Source of the DNA: Aphis gossypii
Lineage: Eukaryota; Arthropoda; Insecta; Hemiptera; Aphididae
Assembly: GCF_020184175.1 (NCBI RefSeq)
Contig: NW_026083047.1
Coordinates: 124,001-188,000 of the forward strand
Reading direction: 5' to 3'
DNA length: 64,000 bases
Below are positions 10,138 to 22,199 of the stretch, piece after piece. The stretch's first letter is position 1, and every line of letters starts with the position of its first letter. The notes below the pieces were generated by a model. The model worked only from the letters and a program-made list of their open reading frames with translations. It was not told the DNA's origin and did no database searches. The position numbers and the translations under genes are program-made.

Positions 10138-12443
10138 TGTCAACAACACCTGGGAAGACAGATTTTAGTTGTCTACCAGATAATTTCAGTTCAGATACAG
10201 GCAGTTTCCCTACAATACTCTCTATGCCAATCATGCTCACATCATTGTCAATAGGAACAAATTCAGTGTTTTCTTCGTCTATTTATTCAAAACATTGTAT
10301 TTCAATATCATTTACATCAGCTATTTTAAGAACTGATGCTACATATTTGTAAATGAGTTTTCTTTTGTTCGACGTTTCAAATTTTACAATAATATAATCA
10401 CCGGGCTTCAAGTCTGATGTTGATAAAACCAAATCCATGGATTGTATGGGCACAGCAAGTGGTTCTTCTAGACTGTGGTGACTGATTGAACTCCAACTTT
10501 GGTTAGTTTCTGAGTGTTCACTATCTGAATCAATTGGTATTTTCTTTTTTAATGTCTTTACCCTTTTTTTTTCTTCAGCTACCCTTTTTCTGTCTTGTAT
10601 GGCTTTCCTTTTATTTCTCTTTCCTCATCTTTTTTTAATTTGTCTGCTTCTTTTAGTTCATGAAATTGTACCCACCTGTCTGATGTTATGCCACTTGGAG
10701 TATATTCTCTTTTTCTTTTTGATTTTGATACCTGCTGTACTGGCCATTTAATTACATCCTTAAATACTGATGTTAATGATCGTCGTGTTGGTAAGATTAA
10801 AGTAGTAGGAGAATCATGACTTGTGGATGGTTGGTATTCTAATTGACAGGATGTACTGGAATTGTTCATAGTTGTTGATTCTAAACTAATTGTTGTTAAT
10901 TGTGCTGATGTTGGACTCATATAGGAATCAAAGGAATCAAAAGTCGTTGCTTGTGAGGTTGACTCTGTTCTTGTTTGCTCATTGTTAGTTTGAGTTACAC
11001 ATGTGGACCACAAATTAAACAGCATTGTAGCTTTGATATCATCATCCCACACATATCCTCCTATATAGGCTCTTTTAAATTCTTTTAATAGATTACTATC
11101 AGTGTTTTTTTCGATGAGTTTCAAATGCAATTGTATTTCATTATTTTTTAAGGTGTTCTGTTGTGTTGGGACTGAACGTATTATAACTTTGGTATAATCT
11201 ACATTATTTGGATTAAATGGTAATAGACCAGTAGATCTAAAACCAGATTGAACATTCTTCAACATATTTGGTGTATTCATGATGTTAGATAATGCAGTTG
11301 GCATATCAAATTTGCTTATTTCTCTATCATTGTCGATTCGCCATTACTTCACAATTTTTTTCCACGATGACTTGAGTGGTCCAAATACTGCTACATCTAG
11401 TGGTTGTAGGATATGAGTTGAATTGGGATAAAGAGCTATTAAAATCAGACCATTTTCCCTACAAAACTTACTCAGATGTAAGCTAAGATGCGAACTGTGG
11501 CCATCTAAGAATATAATAACGGGTCTAGAAATATTTGACTGTATTAGATGAGGAAGAAATATGTTTGCCATGTATTCAAAAAAAATTTCTGCAGTCATCC
11601 AACCATTTTCAGACTTGCCTAACCCCCATCCTGGAGGAGCAGACTGTGCAATCTTTGCTGGAATGCGTTCATACTTATAAATTGTTAAAGGTGTGCCCAA
11701 TTACCCAAAGCGTTGGCTGCAAAAAGTGTTGTTATGTTTTCTTTATTGTTGTTTGTCTGTTCATCATACACATTACATCCACGAGGCCCTAATATAAGTT
11801 CTCCTTTTGGAGCTAAATAGAAACACGTTTCATCCATATTAAATACTCGTTCTGGGTAGTTCAACACATACAAATTTTCGCCCAATAGCTCAGAAACTTC
11901 ATCAAACCATTTTCTTATTTTTTCCTCGGTCACTGATCCCCTTGCTTTGTTTACATATTCAGCATGTTTTTGGGACAAACACTTGTGGCGGTTCATAAAT
12001 CCATAAAACCATTTTTTACCTGGTCTATTATTTATAAATGGAGTTTTCATTTCTGATTCATCCACTAGTTTCTTAACTGAACTTAACAGCCCCTCCCGAT
12101 CTACTGGAAACCCCATTTTGGCACAATTTAGCACCCATTCTACTAATAAAGCTTCATTTTCATCTCCGAGTATGGATGTTACTCCACCGTGTCCTACAGA
12201 TTCAACTGGCGACTTGCCTTCAAGCTTGTTCCTGAGTGTAGTGCGGGGTAAATTAAATATCCTGCTTGCTGTTGATGTATTCATTCCTAAGCAAAATTAT
12301 TTTTACTTTATTTATGTAATCAATGTCTACAACAATCTACCTTTGTGAATTGCATCCAATACTTGCTGGACTTTGGATTGAGAATATATACACCTTTTTG
12401 GTGTGTTACTCTTGGTTTTTGATGTAGTTGGTTTTGAAGCCAT
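10138..12443 (-). pseudogene. Pogo/Tigger-type transposase (HTH plus DDE_1), broken
   Basis: Exon 1 (12443-12341) starts with a Lys/Thr-rich leader and the first half of a psq-type helix-turn-helix. A 54-bp GT-AG intron (12287-12340) restores the frame into SRIFNLPRTTLRNKLEGK, the second half. Next come a CENPB-type HTH and the DDE_1 core: VFNMDETCFYL, PVIIFLDGHSSHLS and HILQPLDVAVFGPLK carry the three acids. Breaks: a frameshift near 11699, a TAA at 11344 after KKIVK, a frameshift near 10600 and a TAA at 10283. The C terminus is cut by the solo LTR. The family binds its termini through the HTH and cuts with the DDE core; this copy cannot. Confidence 0.85.
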
Positions 12444-12682
12444 TTTAAATGTACTACTTAAAACAATTATTACCAAGCTAATAATGAAATTCAATTCAGA
12501 CAAATAGGTATAACTAGATAGGTAGCTCTAAGTGAAGCATAAAATAAATTAAAAGAGTCTCATAACGATCCATCTATGGCCATCGTCTGTCCATAGATAG
12601 TTTTCAACAAAATGTAGGTCCCTTTATGGCCACCATATAAGATACAATGTACAAAACATTTTTTTGAAGCACATTAATGTAA
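12444..12682. other. Upstream region of the pogo transposase with TATGGCC units
   Basis: No gene. CTATGGCCATCG and TTATGGCCACC (12575-12630) repeat the terminal motif of the element just upstream of the transposase start, where transposase binding could affect transcription. That role is inference. Confidence 0.45.
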
Positions 12683-13230
12683 TCTTAATATATATAAATC
12701 TCGTGTCACAATGTTTGTCCTCAATGGACTCCTAAACCACTTAACCGATTTTGATGAAATTTTTTACAACGCGTGTAATTTGGTCCAACTTAAAAGATAG
12801 GATAGTTTTTTTTCAATATTTATTATTAATAATATGTGCTCAAACAGGAATATTGAAATTAACGATAGAAATTTTTGTTTATAAATGGTTGCTATGGGGG
12901 TTATAAGATTTGAGAATAATATTTATTTATTTGTGGTTGCTATGGTAATATATAAAATTAATATAATGAATTACGGATTTTGATAAAATTTGGTAACCAT
13001 TTAATAATATGGTCCAACTTAAAAGATAGAATAGTTTTTTTTTCAATATTTGTTATTAATAATATGTGGCGAGTGCCGATAATATTCTGGAACTGAAGAT
13101 TCGTTGTCACAGTAAATTTCAAATTCATAGCAATAGACTAACATAACAAGTTATACTAAGTTTTATTGTTTTACCAACAGGCAACAATACAAAAACCACG
13201 AGATGGCACATTATTGTATTTTACCCACTG
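12683..13230 (+). mobile_element. Non-autonomous Helitron fragment (5'-end like)
   Basis: Starts TCTTAATATATATAAATC, close to the TC plus AT-rich 5' end of insect Helitrons, followed by wording typical of those ends (CTTAACCGATTTTGATGAAA). A roughly 90-bp block around GGTCCAACTTAAAAGATA is duplicated about 200 bp further on. No clear 3' CTRR hairpin was found before the poly-A tract near 13240. Confidence 0.45.
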
Positions 13231-13239
13231 TAGTAAAAA

Positions 13240-14705
13240 AAAAAAAGCGGGCAAGTGAGTACCGCTCTGCTGTACATTAGGTGCCGTATGGATCATTATT
13301 ATATATTATAGGAGTGTTAAATTTGAATCCAATGATAGTTATCATTGTATACGAAAAACGATTCTGAACGAAGATGATTTGTCAGCCTAGGATATAATTT
13401 CCAGTTGTTGGTGAAAAATGTGGTTTATGTTTTAATGGCCTGAATACACCAAAATTTAAGTTCTTTTATAATTATTGTAAGCTAAACTTATGAAAAATTT
13501 TGTATTAAATTTTCAACTCATAGCTACCTATACAAACAATTTTATGAATTTTTAACTATAAAATAATTTGCAAATATTCATGATTTTGACGAATTTTTGT
13601 CAATAATTGAACTTCAAATGCTAATAAAAAAAAATTGTGCCTATATATTCTTATAATTTTTTAATCACTATAAGAATAACATATGAAGAACTTTGTATAA
13701 AATTTTCAAGTATTTTGATAGGGCCAAAAAAATTTTCAGAAAAATTGAAAATCTCAGTTGTCTATTAATAGCTCAAAAAAACTCAAAATATTTTGAAAAT
13801 TAAATCAAGTAAATAAAATGCCAATCTAAATAACTGGTAAAATTTTCAAGTATCTACGACTTATACTTTTTGAATAATAACAAATATCAAAAATCGTTTG
13901 AGGCTAAAAATTTAAATTTCAAACACTCATAAAAATTTTTTGTCTGAATCCGGTAGAGTTTTTTTTACAGATATTTGAAGAAAAATGTATGGAGAACCTT
14001 GTACCAAATTTTCAAAACTTAGTTATAAAAGGAAAAAATGTTATGATTTTTCAACTTCAAAATTACTTGCAAATTTTCGCGTTTTCGACAGATTTCGTAA
14101 AAATTTGAACTATAAACTCTTAAAAAAAAAAATTGTGACTAACGATTTTTAATTTTTTTAGCTACAATAAAAAAAACTCATAAGGAACCTTGTATTAAAT
14201 TTTCAAAACTTTTTGGTCATCCAAAAATTTTTTATCGACACTTTAAAAAAAAATTCTCAAAAAATTCGAAAATTTCAGTGGTCTATAAATAACTCAAAAA
14301 AAGTCAACATTTTTTGAAAATTTAACTATATACGGATACCACTGACATTAACATTTGGTGAAAATTTCAAGTATTTTCAGTGATTAGTTTTTGAATTACA
14401 ACCATAAAAAAAATCGATTTGGTCGAAAACTGGTTTTGCGTAAAAATTGCTGTTTTTCCGTCATTTTTTTTTTGTTTTTCTCGATTTTTTTGAAAACTGT
14501 CGGAAAATGTTAACTTTTTACCTCTATAATGCACCAAGGATATTCACTTTTACATCGGAAACCACCCCCATTGTTTGAAATTGGAGCATTATTTCGACTA
14601 GTTATGCTGTACACAGACACAAAAACAAAAAAAAAAAAAAAAAAAAAAAAAAAACACACACCATTGTAAAATCAATACATTCATCACTTCGTTCAGAATC
14701 TAAAA
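13240..14705 (+). repeat. Long noncoding interspersed repeat, copy 1
   Basis: Shares colinear blocks with copies at 41123-42892 and 47473-48591: AAAACGATTCTGAACG at the start, TTTCGCGTTTTCGACAGATT in the middle, ACCAAGGATATTCACTTT and a CGTTCAGAATC end. Start and end motifs (GATTCTGAACG / CGTTCAGAATC) are inverted. A poly-A tract at about 14620-14654 precedes the end. No ORF of size. Confidence 0.8.
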
Positions 14706-15639
14706 TGACATAACTTTGAAACTTAAGTGTTAGAAATTATAAACTTCTTATACACATCTAGCGGGGTCCGCAATCCACCACGTGTGGATTGCCTACATGA
14801 TAATATACTGCTATCATAATCATAAGAGAGTCTCACGGCAACGGTAAGCAGAATGACTATAATATTATGACTTGAGTAACTCACTGACTGATAAACGTAG
14901 AGCCTGAACAATGATAGATCGATGCTTACAATTTACACGGTACATTCGTAAAATCGTATCACAAATTTAGTGTGTAATAAGAAAGCATTTTACAAAATTC
15001 GCATATTAAAGTGGTGCTTTCACAAGATTTTTGAGAATCAAAACAGTCAATGAAAATGTCTAAGTTTTGGATACCGTTAAACCGAATAGTAAATAACAAA
15101 TTAATCAAAATTCGAATCATATTATATAGAATTTGCGTTTTTAAAGGGGAACGAAGTGCACGGGGTCAGCTATAATATTATATGAAATAATACGAACCTG
15201 ATTGTGTAGTCAACACCAACAAATTATAAAATATTCTTCACAAAAAAAATAAAACAAAATTTACATTTTCTTAACAATGTTGCTAAGAAACAACAAATAA
15301 TAATATCAACATTATGAATTTGTGTTTAAAAAAAAAAAAAAAAAACCTGTAAAATGATAAGATTGAATGTGTAATGAATCAGTGTATCCAACTTAATATT
15401 CAACCACAAGATTATAACTGTGGAATACAAAATACTGCTAATAAATAATGTTTAAAACTAAACTGGCCATAGATGGATACTGGCCATAGATGGTGACTCC
15501 ACCCTATTCTTAGGATAATTTATTAGAATCGACGACGGAAGCCCAGACGTCGGGCACCGGGCCGATAACAATATGATCATGTATGTACGAGTATGGTGGG
15601 GGAAAAATCTTGTTCACCGAAACGCCACGGGTTGTCGCA
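14706..15639. other. Noncoding right part of the pogo element and flank
   Basis: No recognisable gene. Contains a small palindrome around GCAATCCAC/GTGGATTGC near 14770, the right-end TATGGCC units of the pogo element (15464-15493) and about 130 bp of GC-richer flank before the hAT element. Confidence 0.5.
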
Positions 15640-15866
15640 GCACTGGCCCAGTGATGCCAAGTTAGTGGTTTTCCCACTAAATCTAGTGGATTTAGGGTTC
15701 TTAATGGTGGGAGAAATTGCTACTTAGTGGCTAGTGTAATTTGTAGTGGGATTTTGAACGCTATCTAGCGGAATATGAAAAACTAAATCGGCAACACTTT
15801 ACACTGCTGGTAACTGTAATTTTTATTATGATTTATAGGTGATAAAACTGATTAAGTAGTGGAATT

Positions 15867-15933
15867 GGTTATAAACACGGCTATAGATAATATTTTATCT
15901 ATCTATATTATCTATAGCCGTGGTTATAAACAC
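15867..15933. repeat. Palindromic 43-bp insertion flanked by 12-bp direct repeats
   Basis: CACGGCTATAGATAATAT (15876-15893) and its exact reverse complement (15905-15922) surround an 11-nt loop. The palindrome sits between two exact copies of GGTTATAAACAC (15867-15878 and 15922-15933), as a target-site duplication would. It lies in the 5' untranslated region of the hAT transposase. Confidence 0.85.
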
Positions 15934-16067
15934 AGAATATTTCTAGTATAACTACAATACTTATTAAATACTAGTATTTAATATAATAAATGATATTATT
16001 CCGTGTCTCCGTGACCATACCAGTAATTCTCCCGGAGTTATGATAAGGAAATTGATATAAAAAAAAA

Positions 16068-18238
16068 ATGAACAGTACATTTAATATTAATTTTAATATG
16101 AATCGTAAAAAACCATATTATACACAGAAATTTCGACCTGAATGGAAAAATAATTCGCTACTAAAAGATTGGATTGAAGAAGTGGAAGATAGTACTCTAG
16201 TTAGATGTAAGTTTTGTAAGAGTAGTATGTCAGCAAGGTTAGCAGATCTAAGTGCTCATGCGCTTACGAAAAAACCTATAAAATCTTCTGAACCATTTTC
16301 CTGTGCTCGGCAAACTAAATTACCTTTCCAATCAATATCGAATGACACGAAACTTAAAGCTGCTACCTTAGAAGCTAACCTATCTTTATTTATCAATAGC
16401 CACTGTGCAATATCGTCGATTGATCATTTATCTGAGGTTATAAAATTGTGTCTTAAAGGCAATAACATAACAGATCACGTTCAGTTACACCGTACTAAAT
16501 GCACTGCTATACTGAAAAATATAATCTACCCATATTTTAAATCCAATTTGAAAGAAGACATTGGATCAAGCGTATATAGTCTTTTACTGGATGAGTCGAC
16601 TGATATAAGTGTCAATAAGCAGTTAGGAGTATGCATCATTTATTATTCTGAGTTAAAAAAATCTATTGTTTCAACTTTTTTAAATTTAATTGAACTTGAA
16701 AGTGGTACTGCTGTTAGTGTTATAAAAGGAATTAAACAAACCCTGTCAATATACGAACTAGATATATTAAACATGCGAGGAATTGGTTGCGACAATGCCA
16801 GCGTTATGGTTGGTCAACATTCTGGTGTATTTGCATTATTGCAAAAGGAAGTATAACATCTTGTATTGGTAAGATGTATATGCCATTCAATACAGCTAGC
16901 AGTATCTGCTGCTGTATCTAATAGCTTACCAGACTATTTGGAATTTTTACTTGCAGAGACTTATAATTGGTTTGCATATTCAACTAATAGACAGTTGTCT
17001 TATAAAATCTTATGCCATAGATTAAATAATGGTATTGACCCTTTAAAAATTGTTCGTGTGTCTTTAACACGTTGGTTATCGATTGAAGTTGCGGTGTCTA
17101 GAGTGCTAGATCAATGGGATATTTTGAAAGAACACTTTATGGAAGCAGGCAACGCAGAAAAGTGTTATAAAGCTAAAACATTATATAAAATGTATAGTGA
17201 TGTGAATAATCAGCTATATTTTATTCTTCTTAAGCCAATTTTATCTGAAGCACAACACATCAATAAATTATTTCAATCAAATACAGTAGACCGTATCAAA
17301 TTATTAGATGATCTAGTTTTATTTATTGGAGGGTTAGCTCGTAAAGTGGTTACACCAGATTGCAGGGCAAATCTATTAGAAGTAAATATAAAAATTATTT
17401 ACATCCTAACCCCTACCTTGGGTATGAGTTTGAAGAGAAATGTAGAACACTAAAAATAAAACCAGAAGTCGAAAAAATTATTCGCAATGTAATAATAAGT
17501 TTTATTATAAATCTTGTCACTGAACTCCAAAAAAGACTTCCCGACAATATAAAAACATTAAAAAATACATCACTTTTGTCTCCGGAAAAATGTTTGAATG
17601 CATCTAAGGATTCAATCGTACCATTGGCCAAATTAATGAAGGTTGAATTAAATGACATTACTAAAATTGAATCACAATGGCAAAAATTAAATTTAATTCA
17701 ATGGGGTTCAAAAAAATCCACAGAAGAGTTATGGACCTAAATATTCAGCTTTAAAGATAGTTCGGGTTTAAATCCTTTCCATGAACTTGGCCAATTAGCA
17801 AAATGCCTTTTAGTCCTTCCGTGGTCTAATGCTGAGGTAGAACGTTGTTTTAGCCAAATGAATTTGGTGAAAAGCAAACTTCGCAATAAGTTATCAAACG
17901 CCTCAACAAATGCTATTTTGTCAATTCGTGCTGGGTTACGCAGACAAGGGAAATGCTGTAATGAATTTAAATTTCCTGAGAGTGTCTTACTTCAAATTGG
18001 TAATTCAATTGATGACTAATGTTTAATTGTTTGTTTATAATGTTTTAAAAATTTTAAATTTATCTTCCTATAGGTACTATGAAAACGTATGATAAGTGTA
18101 ATGACCAAGAATGTAATACTACTAATACTTCAACAAATTCAAGTACACCTGTAACCGAAATGGTTTATGAAGATGATGATGGATGGGATATTGACGAGCC
18201 GGATATGCCTGTATCATATGAAAGTTAGGTGTTAAATA
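16068..18238 (+). pseudogene. hAT transposase, broken
   Basis: The ORF starts with a basic leader and a zinc-finger-like segment (CKFCKSS...LSAHAL). The RNase H-like core shows LLLDESTDISVNK (first Asp) and GIGCDNASVMVG (second Asp), then a TAA at 16854 and, still in frame, RCICHSIQLAV, the hAT CxxH motif. A frameshift near 17395 and a TAA at 17738 follow. The hAT dimerisation region is LPWSNAEVERCFSQMNLVKSKLRNK. A donor at 18000 and acceptor ending at 18073 add a last acidic exon (VYEDDDGWDIDEPDMP) stopping at 18238. Two nonsense codons and one frameshift inactivate it. Confidence 0.85.
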
Positions 18239-18257
18239 ACTTAAATATTTATTTTGT

Positions 18258-18690
18258 TATTAATATTATAATTTTTAATGTTGTTAAATATTTTTAAAAT
18301 GTTTTCCTGTATTTTTTAATTATAATTTTTTACTTAATATTAATAATGTTATTATAAATTTGTAAATTGTAATTGAAATATGTATTACAAATTACAAAAA
18401 GTTTTTTATATATTTACCACTTTAACAGTGATATTTGAACAAGAAAGTTCCTGATTTGTATTGTTATTAATATTATAATTTATAGTGTTTTTAAAATGTT
18501 TTCCTGTATTTTTTAATTATAATTATTATTTAATATTAATAATGTTATTATGAATTTGTAAATTGTAATTGAAACATGTATTACAAATTACAAAAAGTTT
18601 TTTTTATATATTTACCACTTTAACAGTGATATTTGAACAAGAAAGTTCCAGATTTATATTGTTATTAATATTATAATTTATAATGTTGTT
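18258..18690. repeat. Tandem duplication of about 205 bp downstream of the hAT gene
   Basis: A block containing TTTTCCTGTATTTTTTAATT, ATGTATTACAAATTACAAAA and AACAGTGATATTTGAACAAG occurs twice in a row, followed by the start of a third unit. AT-rich, noncoding. Confidence 0.8.
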
Positions 18691-18982
18691 ATATTTTTTT
18701 TCGGTATATTAAATCATGGTAAAACAATGATTTTGATTTTAAATAATTGTTTTTTAGCTGGTGCCGACAAAATATACATTATTAAAAAAAAAAATTTTTG
18801 TGGGAAATTTAGCGGATATTATCAAAATTTAGTGTAATTTAGTGTAATTTGGCGCCAATTATGTAGTGTAATTTTTAGTGGGATTTTGAACGCCATCTAA
18901 CGGAATATGAAAAACTAAATCGGCAACACTGATGCACTGCTGTAGACGACGAAAACTAGAGTTTTGTAAATATTCAAAGAAA

Positions 18983-19301
18983 AACACGTTTCACGTGGGA
19001 TCAGTGTTTGAAGCGTTTGGTAATATTATGAACACCAAATTTTCACACTGTATAGATCAGAAGTTTATCTGTGTCATAGCGTCGTTTTTTTCCGATATCT
19101 TAATTAGTTCTACCTTAAAAAGGTTTTGAAAATTTGTTTTTTTTTATGTTTTTCAAAATTAAATTAAAAATTTTTGAGTTAAGTATTTTTAAAAAAAACG
19201 ACGCTATGACACAGATAAACTTCTGATCTATATAGTGTGACAATTTGGTGTCCATACTATTATCACACGCTTCAAACACTGATCCCGCGTGAAACATGTT
19301 T
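18983..19301. repeat. Foldback repeat with about 110-bp arms
   Basis: Left arm 18983-19092 (from CACGTTTCACG to ATAGCGTCGTTTTTT) is the imperfect reverse complement of 19191-19301, about nine in ten positions. The spacer is about 100 bp of AT-rich DNA. Weaker complementarity extends outward to about 18935 and 19345. The two short ORFs here are the two arms read as protein. Confidence 0.85.
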
Positions 19302-19345
19302 TCGGTAAAATATTTCGGGTGTGTGGCGTCCTCTAAATTGTAAAT

Positions 19346-20166
19346 ATTACTTTGCATGGTATTTAAAGCTTGAGAATACTACACAAAACTCAAATTATAA
19401 TTATAATTTGGTCTCCATATTATGTTTTTTTTTTTAAATTATTTTTTTCATCGTAAATCTACTCATGTCTCATATTGATAAATTATTTATAATTATTTAT
19501 AATTTATAATTATAGTTTTTCACAAATTATCATAAGTTTATGCTTCAATAATTTTTAAATGCTTAACTGAATATTATGCTCAGTAAAACAATTTGTGCAT
19601 CGATGTTTTTGGAAACGTCACGAGTCATATATTTTTTGAAATTGAGATGTTAGTAAAAACGTATATACTGTTATAGTCATATCATGTGTTTTTGAGTGAA
19701 AAAACCGTCTTTATAGTTGTAGTATTATTAGTAGGTGTATGATATATTTTAATAAATACTTTTTCTTTAATTAATTTATTTTTCAAAAATATTTATATTA
19801 TACAGTTTTTATCAATTATCAAAAAGTTTTAAATAAGTCTCATATGACGCTTTTGCAATCATCGATTCGTGTATATATAATATATTATATTAGTACCTAT
19901 GTCAAGAATTTCCTCATGTATGAGAAATTTTTTTTTTCCTTTATCAAGTTGTGTAGTGTGTATGTACATTGTACATTTTATGAATACAGCAATTAATTAA
20001 AATTAATCGCTGAAGAAAAATCCGTTTTAAAAAAAGTTTGACAAAAAGTCTAAGCACATTATTTAGTTTCTAACAAAAAGTCGAAAAATACAAAATATTC
20101 TTTATAACTAATATTTATTTTTAAAATTTAAAAATGTCTGTACATATAGGTACGTATTATATTATA
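19346..20166. other. AT-rich intergenic DNA
   Basis: Nothing recognised on either strand. Confidence 0.5.
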
Positions 20167-20360
20167 GTCCGGCCAGCGATACTAGAAGCTTGAAGACCAA
20201 GCTCCCGGTGGCCGTTTTTTACTAGAGGTACGAAGAATGCTTCATTTTGAAAAAAAGATCGCGCAGCTCCTCAAGCAACCAAAATATTTGGAGCCCCTGG
20301 ATTTTACGAAAACGCCCACCGGTAGCGTGACCGTCAAGCTTTTAGTTTCGCTGGCCGCAC
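20167..20360. mobile_element. 194-bp MITE with TA target duplication
   Basis: Left end GTCCGGCCAGCGATACTAGA and right end, reverse complemented, GTGCGGCCAGCGAAACTAAA form an inverted repeat of about 27 bp with 3 mismatches. TA flanks both ends (20165-20166 and 20361-20362), pointing to a Tc1/mariner-type mobiliser. The interior is GC-richer than its surroundings and noncoding. Confidence 0.8.
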
Positions 20361-22189
20361 TATATCATATTTTTTTCTATTTTCTTATTCTTATTATTTC
20401 GTATAACTAAAAAGAATATAACGGAAATCTACTATAGATTACCTATATATTATATTATATTAAATGGCTCTTAGATCGTATATGATCTAAGATATAATTA
20501 TCTATCGCTATGATATGTGGCTGTATGTCTACATGTTAACATGTTATCTACCATAAAATTATATTATGTACAAGGAATAATCAATATTACCATGATTATC
20601 ATATAAAAGAACAAACATTATATAGATCTAGATTCTAGATAAATACACGTATATAGTTACCTATTAAAATTGATTAAAATGAATAATAAATTATATAATT
20701 ATCTCGATAATTATAAATGAAAATTTAATAGAATAATTTGTATTTTGACACTAAAAATGTGTTCGGACTTTTTTTCCATAGACTTTTTGACCGATTACCA
20801 ATTAAAAAGTACTCGTATTATACTGAGTCGTATATTATGATTTTGATGTTGAACAATAATAAATACCTATAATAGTTTAATATAAATAAAGCTCTTTAGT
20901 TTTAGATTCTGAACGTTTATTGTTTCCATAAAATATTTAGAATTTGTTTATTGAATACTATTGTACCTACTATTGTATACTATTTATATGTAACATTTAG
21001 ATCAGTCAATTTTGCTGGGTAATTGAATGGATAATATTATTGTCATAAATATGTGTTTAAATTTGTATATCAATAGGTTAGTGTAATCTTGGTTAAGTCA
21101 CAAATCTGAAATAGAGGGATTGATAGTTGTCTAACAACTTATATTATATCATAATATATATTTATATCCATGTGTTTTCTATAAAAATAATTAAATTAAA
21201 AATATTAATATATCGTTTAATGAAGTAATAAAATAGATTTGAGTATTTGACAGTAATGAACTTATATTAATTAAGTGAATTTATAACAATTACTCATAAT
21301 ACTAAAATATGATATTAGTTTTTATTAAAAACATAAGAACGTGTGTAGAATACAAAACAGTTTAGTTTTTTTGTCTTACTAAGTCATGTTTAAAAAAAAA
21401 TATTAACACATTTTTTATCATAATCAAATAACAATAAATTACAAAATTACATTATTGAATTTATTATTAATTAACTAAAATAACTAAATCAATATTCTAA
21501 TTACTTTTCCTGGTAATAAAATAACATCAATTTGTTTAAATAACGATTTATTCATAAGAAATGTAAACAAAACATAATTAATTTTAAAGTTTATTTTTTA
21601 TGTTCTTTTTACATATTTTACTTATTAGAATAAAGTAGGAGATATTATTTAATATTTTAATTTTACCTAATTTTTAAAATATTAGATATATTTATTATTT
21701 ATTAAAAAACAACTACTTTGTTTAATAAAGGAGAATGAATAAATTAGGAATTTGGTATAAATTTGTATACCAACATGTAGTCAACAATTTCAAGGTTGTG
21801 GCCTTACACTACTATAAGTGGTGCTACTAACATTCAAATGTTTTCATTATATATTTCTTTTTGGTAAAATTCATAATTTTTTTTTAGATCATTATCGATT
21901 CTGCTTATATTATATGGATTTCTGTGATTGCGACTTGTGTTAAGGTAATTTTCAAATTAATTATTTTATAATACTATATACTCTAATTATCAGCTAATTT
22001 TGTATTTTTTTTGGTTGACAGAGGTAGCAGTTGTTGTTGTTGTTTTTGTAATTTTTTTTTTTTAAACTGTTAGTATTAAAGTTTTTTTTAGCTGTAAGTT
22101 TATTTTTATTTTTTTTTTTTTGTCTAATATATATATATATTTTTTTTTTTCATAAAATGTGTTCTTCATTTGCAAGAACTTGAAAAGGA
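20361..22189. other. AT-rich intergenic DNA
   Basis: No gene recognised. Holds a small palindrome (CTTAGATC/GATCTAAG near 20470), long A/T runs and a GTT-rich stretch near 22030. The 5' end of Helentron copy 2 must lie at its right edge but has no recognisable terminus. Confidence 0.5.
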
Positions 22190-22199
22190 TAAATTGAGA

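Larger units (their letters stand above)
6885..15504 (-). mobile_element. Decayed pogo/Tigger-type DNA transposon with nested insertions
   Basis: The left end carries CCATTTATGGCC then CTATGGCCA and ATTATGGCCA (6896-6950). The right end carries two GGCCATAGATGG units (15464-15493), so the TATGGCC repeats face each other as terminal or subterminal inverted repeats. TA dinucleotides lie outside both ends. Between them is a minus-strand DDE transposase gene (10138-12443), more TATGGCC units upstream of it (12575-12630), and later insertions: a Jockey fragment, a solo LTR, a Helitron-end fragment and a long noncoding repeat. Exact termini are uncertain because the left terminus has diverged. Confidence 0.55.
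15648..18933 (+). mobile_element. hAT transposon (decayed) with terminal inverted repeats
   Basis: The left end reads CAGTGATGCCAAGTTAGT and the right end, reverse complemented, CAGTGTTGCCGATTTAGT. Flanking 8-mers GCACTGGC (15640) and GCACTGCT (18934) match at 6 of 8, fitting an old hAT target duplication. A roughly 55-bp block from AGTGGGATTTTGAACGC to the CGGCAACACT end is present near both ends in direct orientation (15752-15806 and 18868-18930). The transposase gene lies between. Confidence 0.75.

Noticed and set aside
15752..18930. Direct repeats near both ends of the hAT element as LTRs.
   Set aside because: Only about 55 bp long; the coding content and inverted ends are those of a hAT element.
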